Source of the DNA: Rhizobium sp. S152
GTDB lineage: Bacteria > Pseudomonadota > Alphaproteobacteria > Rhizobiales > Rhizobiaceae
Assembly: GCF_030380735.1 (NCBI RefSeq)
Contig: NZ_JAUDRZ010000003.1
Location: 62,001-126,000 of the forward strand
Length of the DNA stretch: 64,000 nt
Direction of reading: 5' to 3'
In this document: positions 16,733-25,671 of the stretch, in pieces
How the letters are laid out: each line of letters begins with the position of its first letter
Numbering within the stretch: the stretch's first letter is position 1
The notes under the pieces: generated by a model
What the model saw: only the letters and a program-made list of their open reading frames with translations
Told to the model about the DNA's origin: nothing
Database searches by the model: none
Program-made: the position numbers and the translations under genes

Positions 16733-17992
16733 TTATTGATAGCCTTGCGGGAACGGGTTGGGTTCCATCAGATCCTTGGTCTCATAGACCAGTTCGTACT
16801 GACCGTCCGTCTTGGCGCGGCCGACGCGGGCCTTGGACCAAAGATGGTGGTTCTTGTGGATCTTCACGTAACCTTCCGGTGCAGTGGTTAGCTCGATATC
16901 CGGCGATGCCGCCTTGATCTTGTCGATGTCGAACGATCCGGCTTTTTCGACCGCCGCCTTCCACAACCAGGGGCCGAGATAGGCGGCCTGGGTGACGTCG
17001 CCTATCACGATGTTGTCGCCCCACATTTTCTTGAAGGCGGTGACGAAGGCCTTGTTGTTGTCGTTGTCCAGGCTTTGGAAATATTTCATCATGGCATAGG
17101 CGCCATTGATGTTTTCGCCCCCGATGCCGAGGATTTCGTCTTCCGTAACCGAAATGGTCAGAAGCAGAGGCTTTTCCTTGGTGAGGTCGATGCCGGCCGC
17201 CTTCAACTGCTTGTAGAAGGCGACGTTCGAGCCGCCGACGATGATCGCATAGATGACGTCGGGCTTCTTGAGCTTGATCTTGTTGATCACCGAGTTGAAC
17301 TGGGTATGGCCGAGCGGGTAGTATTCCTCGCCGACGACTTCGAGGCCGAGTTTCTCGATATGCTTGCGGGCGATCTTGTTGGAGGTGCGCGGCCAGATGT
17401 AGTCGGAGCCGAGCAGGTAGAAGCTCTTCGCGCCCTTTTCCTTCACCACCCAGTCGATGCCGGCGAGGATCTGCTGCGTCGCTTCCTGGCCGGTATAGAT
17501 GACGTTCGGGCTTTCTTCGAGGCCTTCGTAGAAAGTCGGATAATAGAGCATGCCGTTATACTGCTCGAAGACCGGCAGAACGGCCTTGCGGGACGCCGAT
17601 GTCCAGCAGCCGAAGACCGAGGCGACCTTGTCCTGCACGAGAAGCTTCTTCGCCTTCTCGGCGAAGGTCGGCCAGTCGGACGCGCCATCTTCCTGAATGA
17701 ACTCGATCTTGCGGCCGAGCACGCCGCCGGCCGCGTTGATCTGTTCGATCGCAAGCTTTTCCGCCTGCACCGAGCCGGTTTCGCTGATCGCCATCGTGCC
17801 CGTCACGGAATGCAGGATGCCAACCTTGACGGTCGTGTCGTCGACGGCGAGGCCCGTCGTATTGACGGTCGCGGTCGGATAGTCGGCAGCCTGCGCGGCG
17901 CCGGCCAGTGAAAGCAACGGCAAGCTCGCAAAGCCGGCCAGCAGTGTCCGTCGGCTGACGGACAAGGTATTTCTCGGAACATCGTCCTTCAT
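16733..17992 (-). CDS. urtA: Urea/amide ABC transporter substrate-binding protein UrtA
   Basis: Periplasmic binding protein, 419 residues. The N-terminus has a Tat-type signal (SRRTLLAGFASLPLLSLAG, cleavage probably after AQA near residue 35). The mature part begins DYPTATVNTTGLAVDDTTVKVG and has KVGILHSVTGTMAISE, GASDWPTFAEKAKKLL and CWTSASRKAVLPVFE, all characteristic of UrtA/FmdD. First gene of the minus-strand operon urtA-BCDE-fmdA-fmdB. Divergent from the sensor-kinase gene at 18332 across a 339-bp gap. Probably nitrogen-regulated through that two-component pair (inference from position). Confidence 0.92.
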   Translation of the reverse strand: MKDDVPRNTLSVSRRTLLAGFASLPLLSLAGAAQAADYPTATVNTTGLAVDDTTVKVGILHSVTGTMAISETGSVQAEKLAIEQINAAGGVLGRKIEFIQEDGASDWPTFAEKAKKLLVQDKVASVFGCWTSASRKAVLPVFEQYNGMLYYPTFYEGLEESPNVIYTGQEATQQILAGIDWVVKEKGAKSFYLLGSDYIWPRTSNKIARKHIEKLGLEVVGEEYYPLGHTQFNSVINKIKLKKPDVIYAIIVGGSNVAFYKQLKAAGIDLTKEKPLLLTISVTEDEILGIGGENINGAYAMMKYFQSLDNDNNKAFVTAFKKMWGDNIVIGDVTQAAYLGPWLWKAAVEKAGSFDIDKIKAASPDIELTTAPEGYVKIHKNHHLWSKARVGRAKTDGQYELVYETKDLMEPNPFPQGYQ

Positions 17993-18331
17993 GGCTACCC
18001 CTCATTATTTGATTGTTTTGAACCCCTACTGGTCGGTTAGTCGCCAGCTGCGTGAATTCGACAGGATTGGTGCAGTGCAGCAATGGAGCATTTGACGTAT
18101 TTGCCCCCGTGCGTTTTGCCCGTAACATCGGGCCATCAGACGCAAGAAGTTCGATTATTTCATTGAGTAGAAACGATAATCTAGCGCCGGACAAATTACC
18201 CGGCAGACGATATGCAATGTGCTTTTTTCTTCGCTTAAGCGAGAATTTTAAACTGGAATGCAACTTGCTTTGCACAAGCGGAACAAGATTATTTCGCGGC
18301 GCGTGAAACCGTGTGACCGAGAGGGAAGAGC
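17993..18331. other. Divergent promoter region between urtA and the sensor-kinase gene
   Basis: 339 bp without a gene. It is AT-richer than the flanks. The plus strand contains the sigma-54-type sequence at 18254-18269. No equally good -24/-12 match was found on the minus strand towards urtA. No clear dyad for an activator could be assigned. Confidence 0.6.
18254..18269 (+). promoter_or_regulatory. Candidate sigma-54 (-24/-12) promoter
   Basis: TGGAATGCAACTTGCT fits the sigma-54 consensus TGGCAYGN4TTGCW with a single mismatch, and the invariant GG and GC are exactly 10 bases apart. It lies 63 bp upstream of the start codon at 18332 on the correct strand. Sigma-54 control would fit a nitrogen-related sensor. 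Single-site matches can arise by chance, so this is a candidate only. Confidence 0.5.
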
Positions 18332-21300
18332 TTGAATACTGCGCAGCGGATTCCCAGAAACCGGCGGACCTACAACAAGTGGGTGGCGAACCAGACTCTG
18401 GAAGACTATGCGCTGCGTTTCACCGCTTACCGGGTAAGGCGGTTTTCGAACTGGCGTATCGCCAATACGGCGATTGGCGCTATCTCGTTCCTGGCGCTGG
18501 AGGCGATAGGTGGCGCGATCACCCTCAATTATGGCTTCGCCAACGCCGTCGCGGCGATCGCGCTTTCCTGCGGCATCATCGTGCTAATGGGCATTCCGAT
18601 CGCCTACAATTCGGTCAAATACGGCGTCGATATCGATCTACTGACCCGCGGGGCCGGTTTCGGCTATATCGGCTCGACGGTGACATCGCTGATCTACGCG
18701 ACCTTCACCTTTATCTTTTTCGCGATCGAGGCGGCGATCGTTGCAACGGCGATGCAATTATGCACCGGGCTGCCCCTGCCGATCGGTTATATCCTGAGCG
18801 CCCTTGTCATCATCCCGCTGGTGACCCACGGCGTCACGTTCATCAGCCGGTTTCAGGCATGGACGCAGCCTTTCTGGGTCGTTCTGCAACTGGCGCCTTT
18901 CGTATTCATTGCGGCACAAAGTCATGCCTCGGTGAGGCAGTGGACGGGCTATTCGGGTCTCTGGGGAAACTCCGACGGGCACGTCGATCTCGTCCATTTC
19001 GGCGCTGCCTCGGCAGTGATCTTCTCGCTGGTGGCGCAGATCGGAGAACAGGTCGACTTTCTGCGCTTTCTGCCACGCCGGACGCGCGCAAACCGGTTGC
19101 ACTGGTGGGCGGCGCTACTGGTGGCAGGCCCCGGATGGATGGTGATTGGCGGGCTGAAGATCCTGGCCGGCTCGTTTCTGGCCTTCTACGCGTTTCAGCA
19201 TGGCGTCGATTTCAAGGATGCGTCCGATCCGACTCGGATGTATCTCAGCGTCTTTCGCGAGATGCTGGGCTCGCCGGAAATGGCGCTTGGCCTTGCCGGC
19301 ATCTTCGTCATCATCTGCCAGTTGAAGATCAACGTCACCAACAGCTATGCCGGCTCCATCGCATGGTCGAATTTCTTCTCCCGGCTCACCCACAGCCATC
19401 CCGGCCGGGTGGTATGGCTGGTTTTCAACGTCATGCTTGGCCTGCTCCTGATGGAATTCGGTGTCTACAAGGCATTGGAGCAGACGCTCGGCCTTTATTC
19501 CATCCTTGCCGTGTCCTGGATGGGCGCGATCGTCGCCGATCTGGTCATCAACAAGCCGCTACGGCTGTCGCCGCGCTCGGTCGAATTCAAGCGTGCGCAT
19601 CTCTACGACATCAACCCGGTCGGTTTCGGTGCGATGCTGATCTCGGCCCTGACCGGCCTTGTCGCCTATTCCGGCTTCTTCGGGCCGACGCTTGCAGCGA
19701 TCTACATCTATGTCGCTCTCGTCTCGGCTTTTCTTCTTGCGCCTGTTTTGGCGATCGCTACCCGCGGTCGCTACTATGTTGCGCGACAGTCGTCGGCGGA
19801 CTGGAAGAGCGGTCAGGCGATCGAGTGCTGCATCTGTGAACATCATTTTGACAGCGAGGACATGGCCCGCTGCCCCATCTACTCTGGACCGATCTGCTCG
19901 CTCTGCTGCTCCCTTGATGCGCGTTGCGCCGATGCCTGTAAGGCCGATGCTCGCTTCATGCAGCAGTTGCGCGGCTTCACTAGCGCATTTCTTCCGCATC
20001 GCTTCGCGGTCTTCTTCGAAAGCCGGCTGGCGCGTTATCTGGCGATGCTGACTGTCGTTACGGCGCTGATCGGTCTCGTCTTCTGGCTCATCTATTTCCA
20101 GAGCAGCCTGGATCGCGCTTTGCCCGCATCCCAGATCGCCACGGTTCTCTGGAAGCTGTTCATCATCGTTTTCATAATTGCCGGGATTATCGTCTGGCTC
20201 TTCGTCCTCGCACAAGAGAGCCGCAACTTTGCCGAGGACGAGGCGCGCAAGCATACGCGATTGCTGATGGATGAGATCCGGGCCCATGACGAGACCGACC
20301 GGCAACTGCAAAAGGCGAAGGAAGTGGCTGAACGGGCCAATATCGCCAAGAGCAAATATGTCGTCGGCCTCAGCCACGAACTGCGCACGCCACTCAGCGC
20401 CATCCTCGGCTATGCGCAGCTTCTGGAGCGCCAGAAGGGGCTGCCGGTCTACATTCACAACGCGGCGCGCACGATAAAGCGCAGCGGCGAACATCTGGCG
20501 GACATGATCGAGGGCTTGCTCGATATTTCCAAGATCGAGGCGGGAAGGCTGGAGATATTCCGCCACAAGTTCGCGCTGAGACCCTTTCTCGATCAGATCG
20601 TCGATATGCTAACGCTGCAGGCACAGTCTCGTGGCATCGAGTTCGAGTTTCGTGCCAGTTCCTCCATGCCGGATTACGTTGTTACCGATGAGAAACGGCT
20701 CCGGCAGGTGCTGATCAACCTTCTGTCGAACGCCATCAAGTTCACCGATTTCGGTAAAGTCAGTCTTTCCGTCAGTTATCGTGGCCAGGTCGCGACGTTC
20801 GAGATCGAGGACACCGGGATAGGGATTCCCGAAAAGGATATCGAGCGTGTGTTCCGACCGTTTGAAAGAGGTGAGCAGGTCGGTGATGCAATTCGACCAC
20901 CCGGGACCGGTCTCGGGCTGACGATTACGAAACTGCTGGTCGAGATTATGGGTGGCGAACTTGTTGTGCGCAGCATGGTTGGGAGCGGCACGCGTGCCTC
21001 GGTTCGTCTGCATCTTTCAGCGGCGACCGGGACCGAAGATGCTCCGGCCGCGGTCTCCCGTATCAGCGGCTATGAAGGTGCACGGCGGACGGTGCTCGTG
21101 GCCGACGACGATCCCAGCCAGCGGACACTTTTGGAAGACGTTCTGCGACCTCTCGGCTTCACGGTAATCGCCGCTGCCGACGGCCGGGCCTGCCTGTCCG
21201 CGCTGTCGCTCCATCGGCCGGATATTATCATTCTGGATATCGCCATGCCGGGGATGTCTGGCTGGGATGTGGCACGCGAGATCCGCAGGCGTCTTGGCCG

Positions 21301-21706
21301 CGAGCTTCCGATCGTCATGCTCTCGGCGGATGCCGGTAACGAGCGGACCCGGCCTGAATACGCCGATCTTTGCAATGCCTATCTGATCAAGCCCTTCAGT
21401 TTCGACGAGCTGCTCGATTGGTTCGCGACGCTGATACCGCTCACCTGGATACATGCAGGAGAGACGATGGCGGAGATCGACATGCGGCCCAGTTTCTCGG
21501 CGGAGGAACTACCTGAACGGAATAAGCTCAAGCAACTGCGGACCCTCGGCGAGACAGGTTTCACGCGTTCGATCGAGGCCATGCTCAACGATATTCAACT
21601 GTCCTCGCCGAAGACGGCGCGGTTCTGTGGCCATATGCGGCTTCTCGTCACGAATTACCGGCTTCGTGACTTTCTGGCTGTGATAGAGGAGGTGAAAAAT
21701 GTCTGA
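18332..21706 (+). CDS. NCS1 permease-hybrid histidine kinase fusion
   Basis: 1124 residues in one uninterrupted frame. Residues about 30-485 resemble an NCS1 (purine/cytosine/allantoin-type) permease with about twelve TM helices (starting EDYALRFTAYRVRRFSNW; AYNSVKYGVDIDLLTRGAGFG). Residues 499-536 hold nine Cys (CCIC, ARC, ICSLCC, ARCADAC), a possible zinc or Fe-S site. Two further TM helices lie at about 569-589 and 607-626. The kinase follows: H-box SHELRTPL with His682, N-box LINLLSNAIKF, G-boxes DTGIGIP and GTGLGLTI. Next is a receiver with phospho-acceptor Asp969 (IILDIAMPG) and a helical tail of about 100 residues. It overlaps the following response-regulator gene by 8 bp and is divergent from urtA. 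The permease half probably acts as ligand sensor, possibly also as transporter. Confidence 0.9.
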   Translation: MNTAQRIPRNRRTYNKWVANQTLEDYALRFTAYRVRRFSNWRIANTAIGAISFLALEAIGGAITLNYGFANAVAAIALSCGIIVLMGIPIAYNSVKYGVDIDLLTRGAGFGYIGSTVTSLIYATFTFIFFAIEAAIVATAMQLCTGLPLPIGYILSALVIIPLVTHGVTFISRFQAWTQPFWVVLQLAPFVFIAAQSHASVRQWTGYSGLWGNSDGHVDLVHFGAASAVIFSLVAQIGEQVDFLRFLPRRTRANRLHWWAALLVAGPGWMVIGGLKILAGSFLAFYAFQHGVDFKDASDPTRMYLSVFREMLGSPEMALGLAGIFVIICQLKINVTNSYAGSIAWSNFFSRLTHSHPGRVVWLVFNVMLGLLLMEFGVYKALEQTLGLYSILAVSWMGAIVADLVINKPLRLSPRSVEFKRAHLYDINPVGFGAMLISALTGLVAYSGFFGPTLAAIYIYVALVSAFLLAPVLAIATRGRYYVARQSSADWKSGQAIECCICEHHFDSEDMARCPIYSGPICSLCCSLDARCADACKADARFMQQLRGFTSAFLPHRFAVFFESRLARYLAMLTVVTALIGLVFWLIYFQSSLDRALPASQIATVLWKLFIIVFIIAGIIVWLFVLAQESRNFAEDEARKHTRLLMDEIRAHDETDRQLQKAKEVAERANIAKSKYVVGLSHELRTPLSAILGYAQLLERQKGLPVYIHNAARTIKRSGEHLADMIEGLLDISKIEAGRLEIFRHKFALRPFLDQIVDMLTLQAQSRGIEFEFRASSSMPDYVVTDEKRLRQVLINLLSNAIKFTDFGKVSLSVSYRGQVATFEIEDTGIGIPEKDIERVFRPFERGEQVGDAIRPPGTGLGLTITKLLVEIMGGELVVRSMVGSGTRASVRLHLSAATGTEDAPAAVSRISGYEGARRTVLVADDDPSQRTLLEDVLRPLGFTVIAAADGRACLSALSLHRPDIIILDIAMPGMSGWDVAREIRRRLGRELPIVMLSADAGNERTRPEYADLCNAYLIKPFSFDELLDWFATLIPLTWIHAGETMAEIDMRPSFSAEELPERNKLKQLRTLGETGFTRSIEAMLNDIQLSSPKTARFCGHMRLLVTNYRLRDFLAVIEEVKNV

Positions 21707-22625
21707 CGTTTCAGGGATGAGCTGCGTGCTCGTCGTCGACGATTCGCCGGATGCGCTGTTCATGCTCTCCGACGCTCTCAAGCTTGAAGGCATGGATGTG
21801 ATGACCTGCAGCAGCGGTCGCCAGGCGATCTCGATCGCCAACAGCAAATCACCTGATATCGTGCTGATGGATGCGGTCATGCCCGGTCTCGACGGCTTCG
21901 AGACCTGCCAGATACTCAAGTCCGATCGCGGCTTCGAGGATATTCCGATCATCTTCATGACGGGCTTCAACGAAAGCGAACACGTCATGCGAGCACTCGC
22001 CGCCGGCGGCGTCGATTTCGTCAGCAAACCGATCGAACTGAACGAACTTTTCGCACGCATGCGTGTGCATCTCGGCAATGCTAGACGTACGCGCTCGGCC
22101 CGCAGAGCGCTTGACTTCACCGGGCGTTGGATCGTCGCATGTGATCGCAATGGCCGGATTTTCTGGTCAACTCAACAGGCCGCCGAACTGATGCAGCGGG
22201 CCGGTATTCGCTCCGACCAGCGCGCCTATCTGCCATGGGAACTGGTCGAATGGCTGGCACAAACGGGAGAAATTAGCTCATCGGCTGTAACGGGTGACAC
22301 GTTCCGCTATTCGCGCAACGGTCAGGATCTTGAGTTTCGGCTCTTGTCCGGCGACGGGGGCGAGGAAGTGCTGTTGCGCCTGGTTGATCGCCATCACGGC
22401 ACCGACGAGGAGCGTTTGGCAAAGGCATTCGGGTTGACGTTGCGGGAAGCCGAGGTGCTGCTGTGGATAGCCCATGGCAAGGCGAACAAGGAGATTGCAG
22501 ACATCCTCGAGATGTCTCCGCGCACCGTTAACAAGCATCTGGAGCAGATATTCAACAAGCTCTTGGTCGAGAAGCGAACCTCCGCCGCCACGATGGCGGT
22601 CAAGATTCTATGGCGGGATAGTTGA
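21699..22625 (+). CDS. Response regulator with LuxR-type helix-turn-helix
   Basis: 308 residues. N-terminal receiver with D14/D15 and phospho-acceptor D58 (IVLMDAVMPG) and the conserved Lys in FVSKPIEL. The middle region (about 140-235: GRWIVACDRNGRIFW, VLLRLVDRHHG) is PAS-like. The C-terminal LuxR/FixJ helix-turn-helix lies at about 240-300 (FGLTLREAEVLLWIAHGKANKEIADIL, SPRTVNKHLEQIFNKL). It overlaps the fusion kinase gene by 8 bp, so it is the likely phosphorylation target. Plausible targets are the divergent urt-fmd operon and its own operon. Confidence 0.9.
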   Translation: MSDVSGMSCVLVVDDSPDALFMLSDALKLEGMDVMTCSSGRQAISIANSKSPDIVLMDAVMPGLDGFETCQILKSDRGFEDIPIIFMTGFNESEHVMRALAAGGVDFVSKPIELNELFARMRVHLGNARRTRSARRALDFTGRWIVACDRNGRIFWSTQQAAELMQRAGIRSDQRAYLPWELVEWLAQTGEISSSAVTGDTFRYSRNGQDLEFRLLSGDGGEEVLLRLVDRHHGTDEERLAKAFGLTLREAEVLLWIAHGKANKEIADILEMSPRTVNKHLEQIFNKLLVEKRTSAATMAVKILWRDS

Positions 22626-22811
22626 GAGATGGTAACGGTAGACGGCTGGCTGTGACGCGGATCTGCTCAAGGATCACCAACCATATCCTGCGCGGCTTCC
22701 CTTGCTTGCAACGAACAATCGTCGCTTCGGTCGGCTCGAGGCAACTGGCTGGCATAGCGCACCGTTCGCTCCGCGCGCGAGCAGGCTTCCGTGCCTTGGC
22801 TTCCCAGCCTG

Positions 22812-24794
22812 CTATTCACCTTTGAGGCCTTGGCGAAAAACCAGGAAGATAAAGTAAGGGCATCCGATAAATGCCGCCAGAACGCCTGCCGGGATTTCAT
22901 AGGGAAAGTCGACACTCCGGCCGATCCAGTCCGCGAGCATCATCAGCAGTCCTCCGATAACGCTCGACATCAGCATAAACGATCCGGGTCCTCGTGGACG
23001 GGACATGCGAGCCATGTGAGGGGCCATGAGGCCGACAAAGCTCAGTGGCCCGACAATGAGCGTAGCGGCTGCAGTCAACGTTGCGGAAAACAACAAAAGC
23101 GTGGCGCGGATGCGAACGGGGCGCATGCCGATTGATCGTGCGAGTGCGTCACCCATCGGCAGGATCTCGATCCAACGGCGAAAAAGAGGTGAAAGCAGAA
23201 GCGCCGAGATGGCAATGAGAGCGGCTATGATTGCGACCAAACCCGTTGCGCGAAATGTCGGTCCCATCGTCCATGCGAGGACGTACGTCGCGCGCGGATC
23301 ACCACTGGCAACGATGACGGAAATGACCGACGTGACCAATGCGCCTACCGCGACACCTGCGAGCATCACTGGGCCGGGCGCGAAACTGTGCCGCCTGGCG
23401 ACAAAGAGGATAATGGCCAATGCGAGTAGCGCGCCGATGATGCCGCCTGCCAATGGCATGACCGGTGAACTCATGCCGCCAAGGAACAGGGCTGCGATTA
23501 TGCCCAGACCAGCACCACCGCTGACGCCCAACCCCTCCGGGCTTGCCATCGGGTTTCTCGCCACGGCTTGTAGGACAGCTCCTGACAGTGCCAACATCGC
23601 GCCGGCGGAAACAGACGTGAGAACACGCGGCCAACGGCCATGCGCGAGAACGGAAACATCGATGTTTTCAGAAAACACATGCTCGGTCAGCGATAGGCCC
23701 GCGACCAGCATCATCAGCACAAGCGATAGCGGCAGCGCAAGGTTTCGCGTGATCGGGGCCATCGGTTGGAGCGCACTGTCTGCGGTCGCTTGAAATGGGG
23801 TTGGAGGTATTTCGCGCAGCATAAACAACATTGCGAGCGCGCCGGTGAGCGCGGTGATCGTTCCTGTTGGCACTTCCCCTATGAAGGGCGGGATGACAAG
23901 CACGACGCCATCCGCCAACAGCAACAAGGCACCGCCTAACAACCCTCCCCACAGAAGCCGTTGTGGCAGTGTCCGGGCGCCGCAGAGGCGCGCGATGTGA
24001 GGAGCAGCCAAGCCAATGAATGCAATCACGCCAATGCGCGCCACAACCATGGCCGACAGCACAGTGGCCAGAAACAGAACGACCACGCGCAACTTCGAAG
24101 GAGATATCCCAAGGCTTCGCGCGCCGGCGTCATCAAGTCCGACAATCGCAAGTGGTCTGACGAACAGCAGCAGCGCTGGGATGAGCATCAGCATCCGCAA
24201 CGAGAGCGCGACAGCGTTGGAAAAGTCGTTCTGAATAAGCGAGCCACTTCCCCAGATAAACACGCTGCGCAGGTATTCGTGATGGAATAGCGCCGTTATC
24301 ACCGAGGCGGAGCCCGCCGCGAAGCTGACGATCATCCCCGAAAGGAGCAGGGTGACCGGGGCGAAGCCGCTTCGGAATGAAAGTCCACAAACGAGCACGA
24401 CTGCAGCCAATGCGCCGACCACACCGGCGAGTTCGCGCTGCCCTGCGGAGACGCCTGCAAGTGTGAGGGACACGATGGTGATCGCCAGTTGAGCGCCCGA
24501 GAGAATGCCGAGCGTCGATGGTTCCGCCAGTGGATTTTTCAGGATTTGCTGAAAGATCGCACCCGTAAACCCCAGAGCCGTCCCGGCGAGCACGGCAACC
24601 GCCATGCGGGGGAGAAGGGAGAAATGGACATAGGCTTCTCCGAAAGAAGTGTTGTCCGGATGCAGAAACGCTTCGACAAGGCGATCCAGTGGGACATATC
24701 TCAGTTGTCCCAGGAAGCAAAAGGCAAGCGCGAGGATCATGGCCAGCCAATACACGCGGGCGGACGTCGCGAATTGGTTCCTATCCAAAACCAA
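22812..24794 (-). CDS. Double-length FecCD/FhuB-type iron-siderophore permease
   Basis: Inner-membrane permease with two tandem BtuC/FecCD halves fused, as in FhuB. About 660 residues, twice the single-permease length. Half 1 has LAGTALGFTGAIFQQILKNPLAEPSTLGI and GLAAPHIARL. Half 2 repeats these as LALSGAVLQAVARNPMASPEGLGVSGG and GLMAPHMARM. The start is uncertain. The ATG at 24875 would overlap the upstream binding-protein gene by 95 bp, and the ATG at 24740 lies inside the first TM helix. TTG at 24794 or 24788 behind AAGG fits translational coupling at the upstream stop. No ATPase gene follows. Confidence 0.88.
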   Translation of the reverse strand: MVLDRNQFATSARVYWLAMILALAFCFLGQLRYVPLDRLVEAFLHPDNTSFGEAYVHFSLLPRMAVAVLAGTALGFTGAIFQQILKNPLAEPSTLGILSGAQLAITIVSLTLAGVSAGQRELAGVVGALAAVVLVCGLSFRSGFAPVTLLLSGMIVSFAAGSASVITALFHHEYLRSVFIWGSGSLIQNDFSNAVALSLRMLMLIPALLLFVRPLAIVGLDDAGARSLGISPSKLRVVVLFLATVLSAMVVARIGVIAFIGLAAPHIARLCGARTLPQRLLWGGLLGGALLLLADGVVLVIPPFIGEVPTGTITALTGALAMLFMLREIPPTPFQATADSALQPMAPITRNLALPLSLVLMMLVAGLSLTEHVFSENIDVSVLAHGRWPRVLTSVSAGAMLALSGAVLQAVARNPMASPEGLGVSGGAGLGIIAALFLGGMSSPVMPLAGGIIGALLALAIILFVARRHSFAPGPVMLAGVAVGALVTSVISVIVASGDPRATYVLAWTMGPTFRATGLVAIIAALIAISALLLSPLFRRWIEILPMGDALARSIGMRPVRIRATLLLFSATLTAAATLIVGPLSFVGLMAPHMARMSRPRGPGSFMLMSSVIGGLLMMLADWIGRSVDFPYEIPAGVLAAFIGCPYFIFLVFRQGLKGE

Positions 24795-25671
24795 GAGCCT
24801 TTCGAAGAACTTCGGCAAAGCGCATTGCTGATGGAAAGGCCCCGAATACCCAGGTAGGCGCGATGGTAGCGACATCGCCGCGCTGCACCGCAGGCAGGGA
24901 CCGCCAGAGCGCGCTTTTCAGGAATGCATCCGGCGGGCCGGGCTCGATGATCAGCACTCGCGCCTCGGGGTGTCGGGCGATGGCGTCGAGGCCGGCGGTC
25001 GCAAAGCCCCAATTGTTGGTGGGTTCGTTCCAGGCATTCGTGATGCCGATCCTTGCAAGCACGTCGTCGAACAAGCTTCCGGCTCCGTAGATGTCGATAA
25101 TGCGGTCATCCGTGAACTTGATGATCAGGAGCGGGCGGCCGTCATAGGCGCCGGTTTCCGCCTTGATCGCGGCGAGCCTCGCGTAACTGCGATCAAGGAA
25201 GGCTTCGGCCTCCGCGGAACGGTCAATGCGCTTGCCGATCCCAATCAGGGCCTCGTGGGAGCGCTGCAAGGGTTGCTGCTCGGCTGTATAGAGTGGAAGC
25301 GCCATGGTCGGCGCGATGTCCTGCAGTCGCGCTTGAGAGACGCCGTAATTCGCTTGCGACAAGATTAGGTCTGGATGCAGCGATCTCAGTAGTTCCATAT
25401 TGGGCCATGAGCGCAGGCCGAGATCGATCGTTCCACCCGGAAGCGCCGGCACAACGACGCGTTCACCATAGAGGGGAGCTTCAGCGACCGATTGAGGTGC
25501 AACGTCGATCGCAAGAAGGCTTTCGGCCCAGCCCCAGTCCAGGACGGCAATCTTGGGAGAAGGGAGTTCAGCGGAAGCGACACGTGGCATCATGAACGCG
25601 CCGAAAGCGGCGGCAAATTGCCGCCGCGTCAGTTGACCGAGATGGGGCTGTCGGGGGGCTGCCACCGTCAC
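24781..25671 (-). CDS. Iron-siderophore ABC transporter binding protein (FhuD-like)
   Basis: Periplasmic siderophore-binding protein, about 296 residues. The N-terminus has a Tat-like signal (LTRRQFAAAFGAFMMPRVASAE). The mature part resembles FhuD (PKIAVLDWGWAESLLAIDVAPQSVAE, LHPDLILSQANYG, DIYGAGSLFDDVLARIGITNAW). The GTG at 25671 overlaps the receptor's TGA in a GTGA arrangement and is preferred over the ATG at 25722, which lies well inside the receptor gene. FhuD-type proteins bind hydroxamate siderophores; the actual ligand is not determinable here. Confidence 0.88.
   Translation of the reverse strand: MTVAAPRQPHLGQLTRRQFAAAFGAFMMPRVASAELPSPKIAVLDWGWAESLLAIDVAPQSVAEAPLYGERVVVPALPGGTIDLGLRSWPNMELLRSLHPDLILSQANYGVSQARLQDIAPTMALPLYTAEQQPLQRSHEALIGIGKRIDRSAEAEAFLDRSYARLAAIKAETGAYDGRPLLIIKFTDDRIIDIYGAGSLFDDVLARIGITNAWNEPTNNWGFATAGLDAIARHPEARVLIIEPGPPDAFLKSALWRSLPAVQRGDVATIAPTWVFGAFPSAMRFAEVLRKALGFG

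Noticed and set aside
19559..20566. Open frame (335 codons) on the minus strand inside the fusion kinase gene
   Set aside because: The plus-strand frame carries the Cys cluster, TM helices and kinase H-box over the same stretch.
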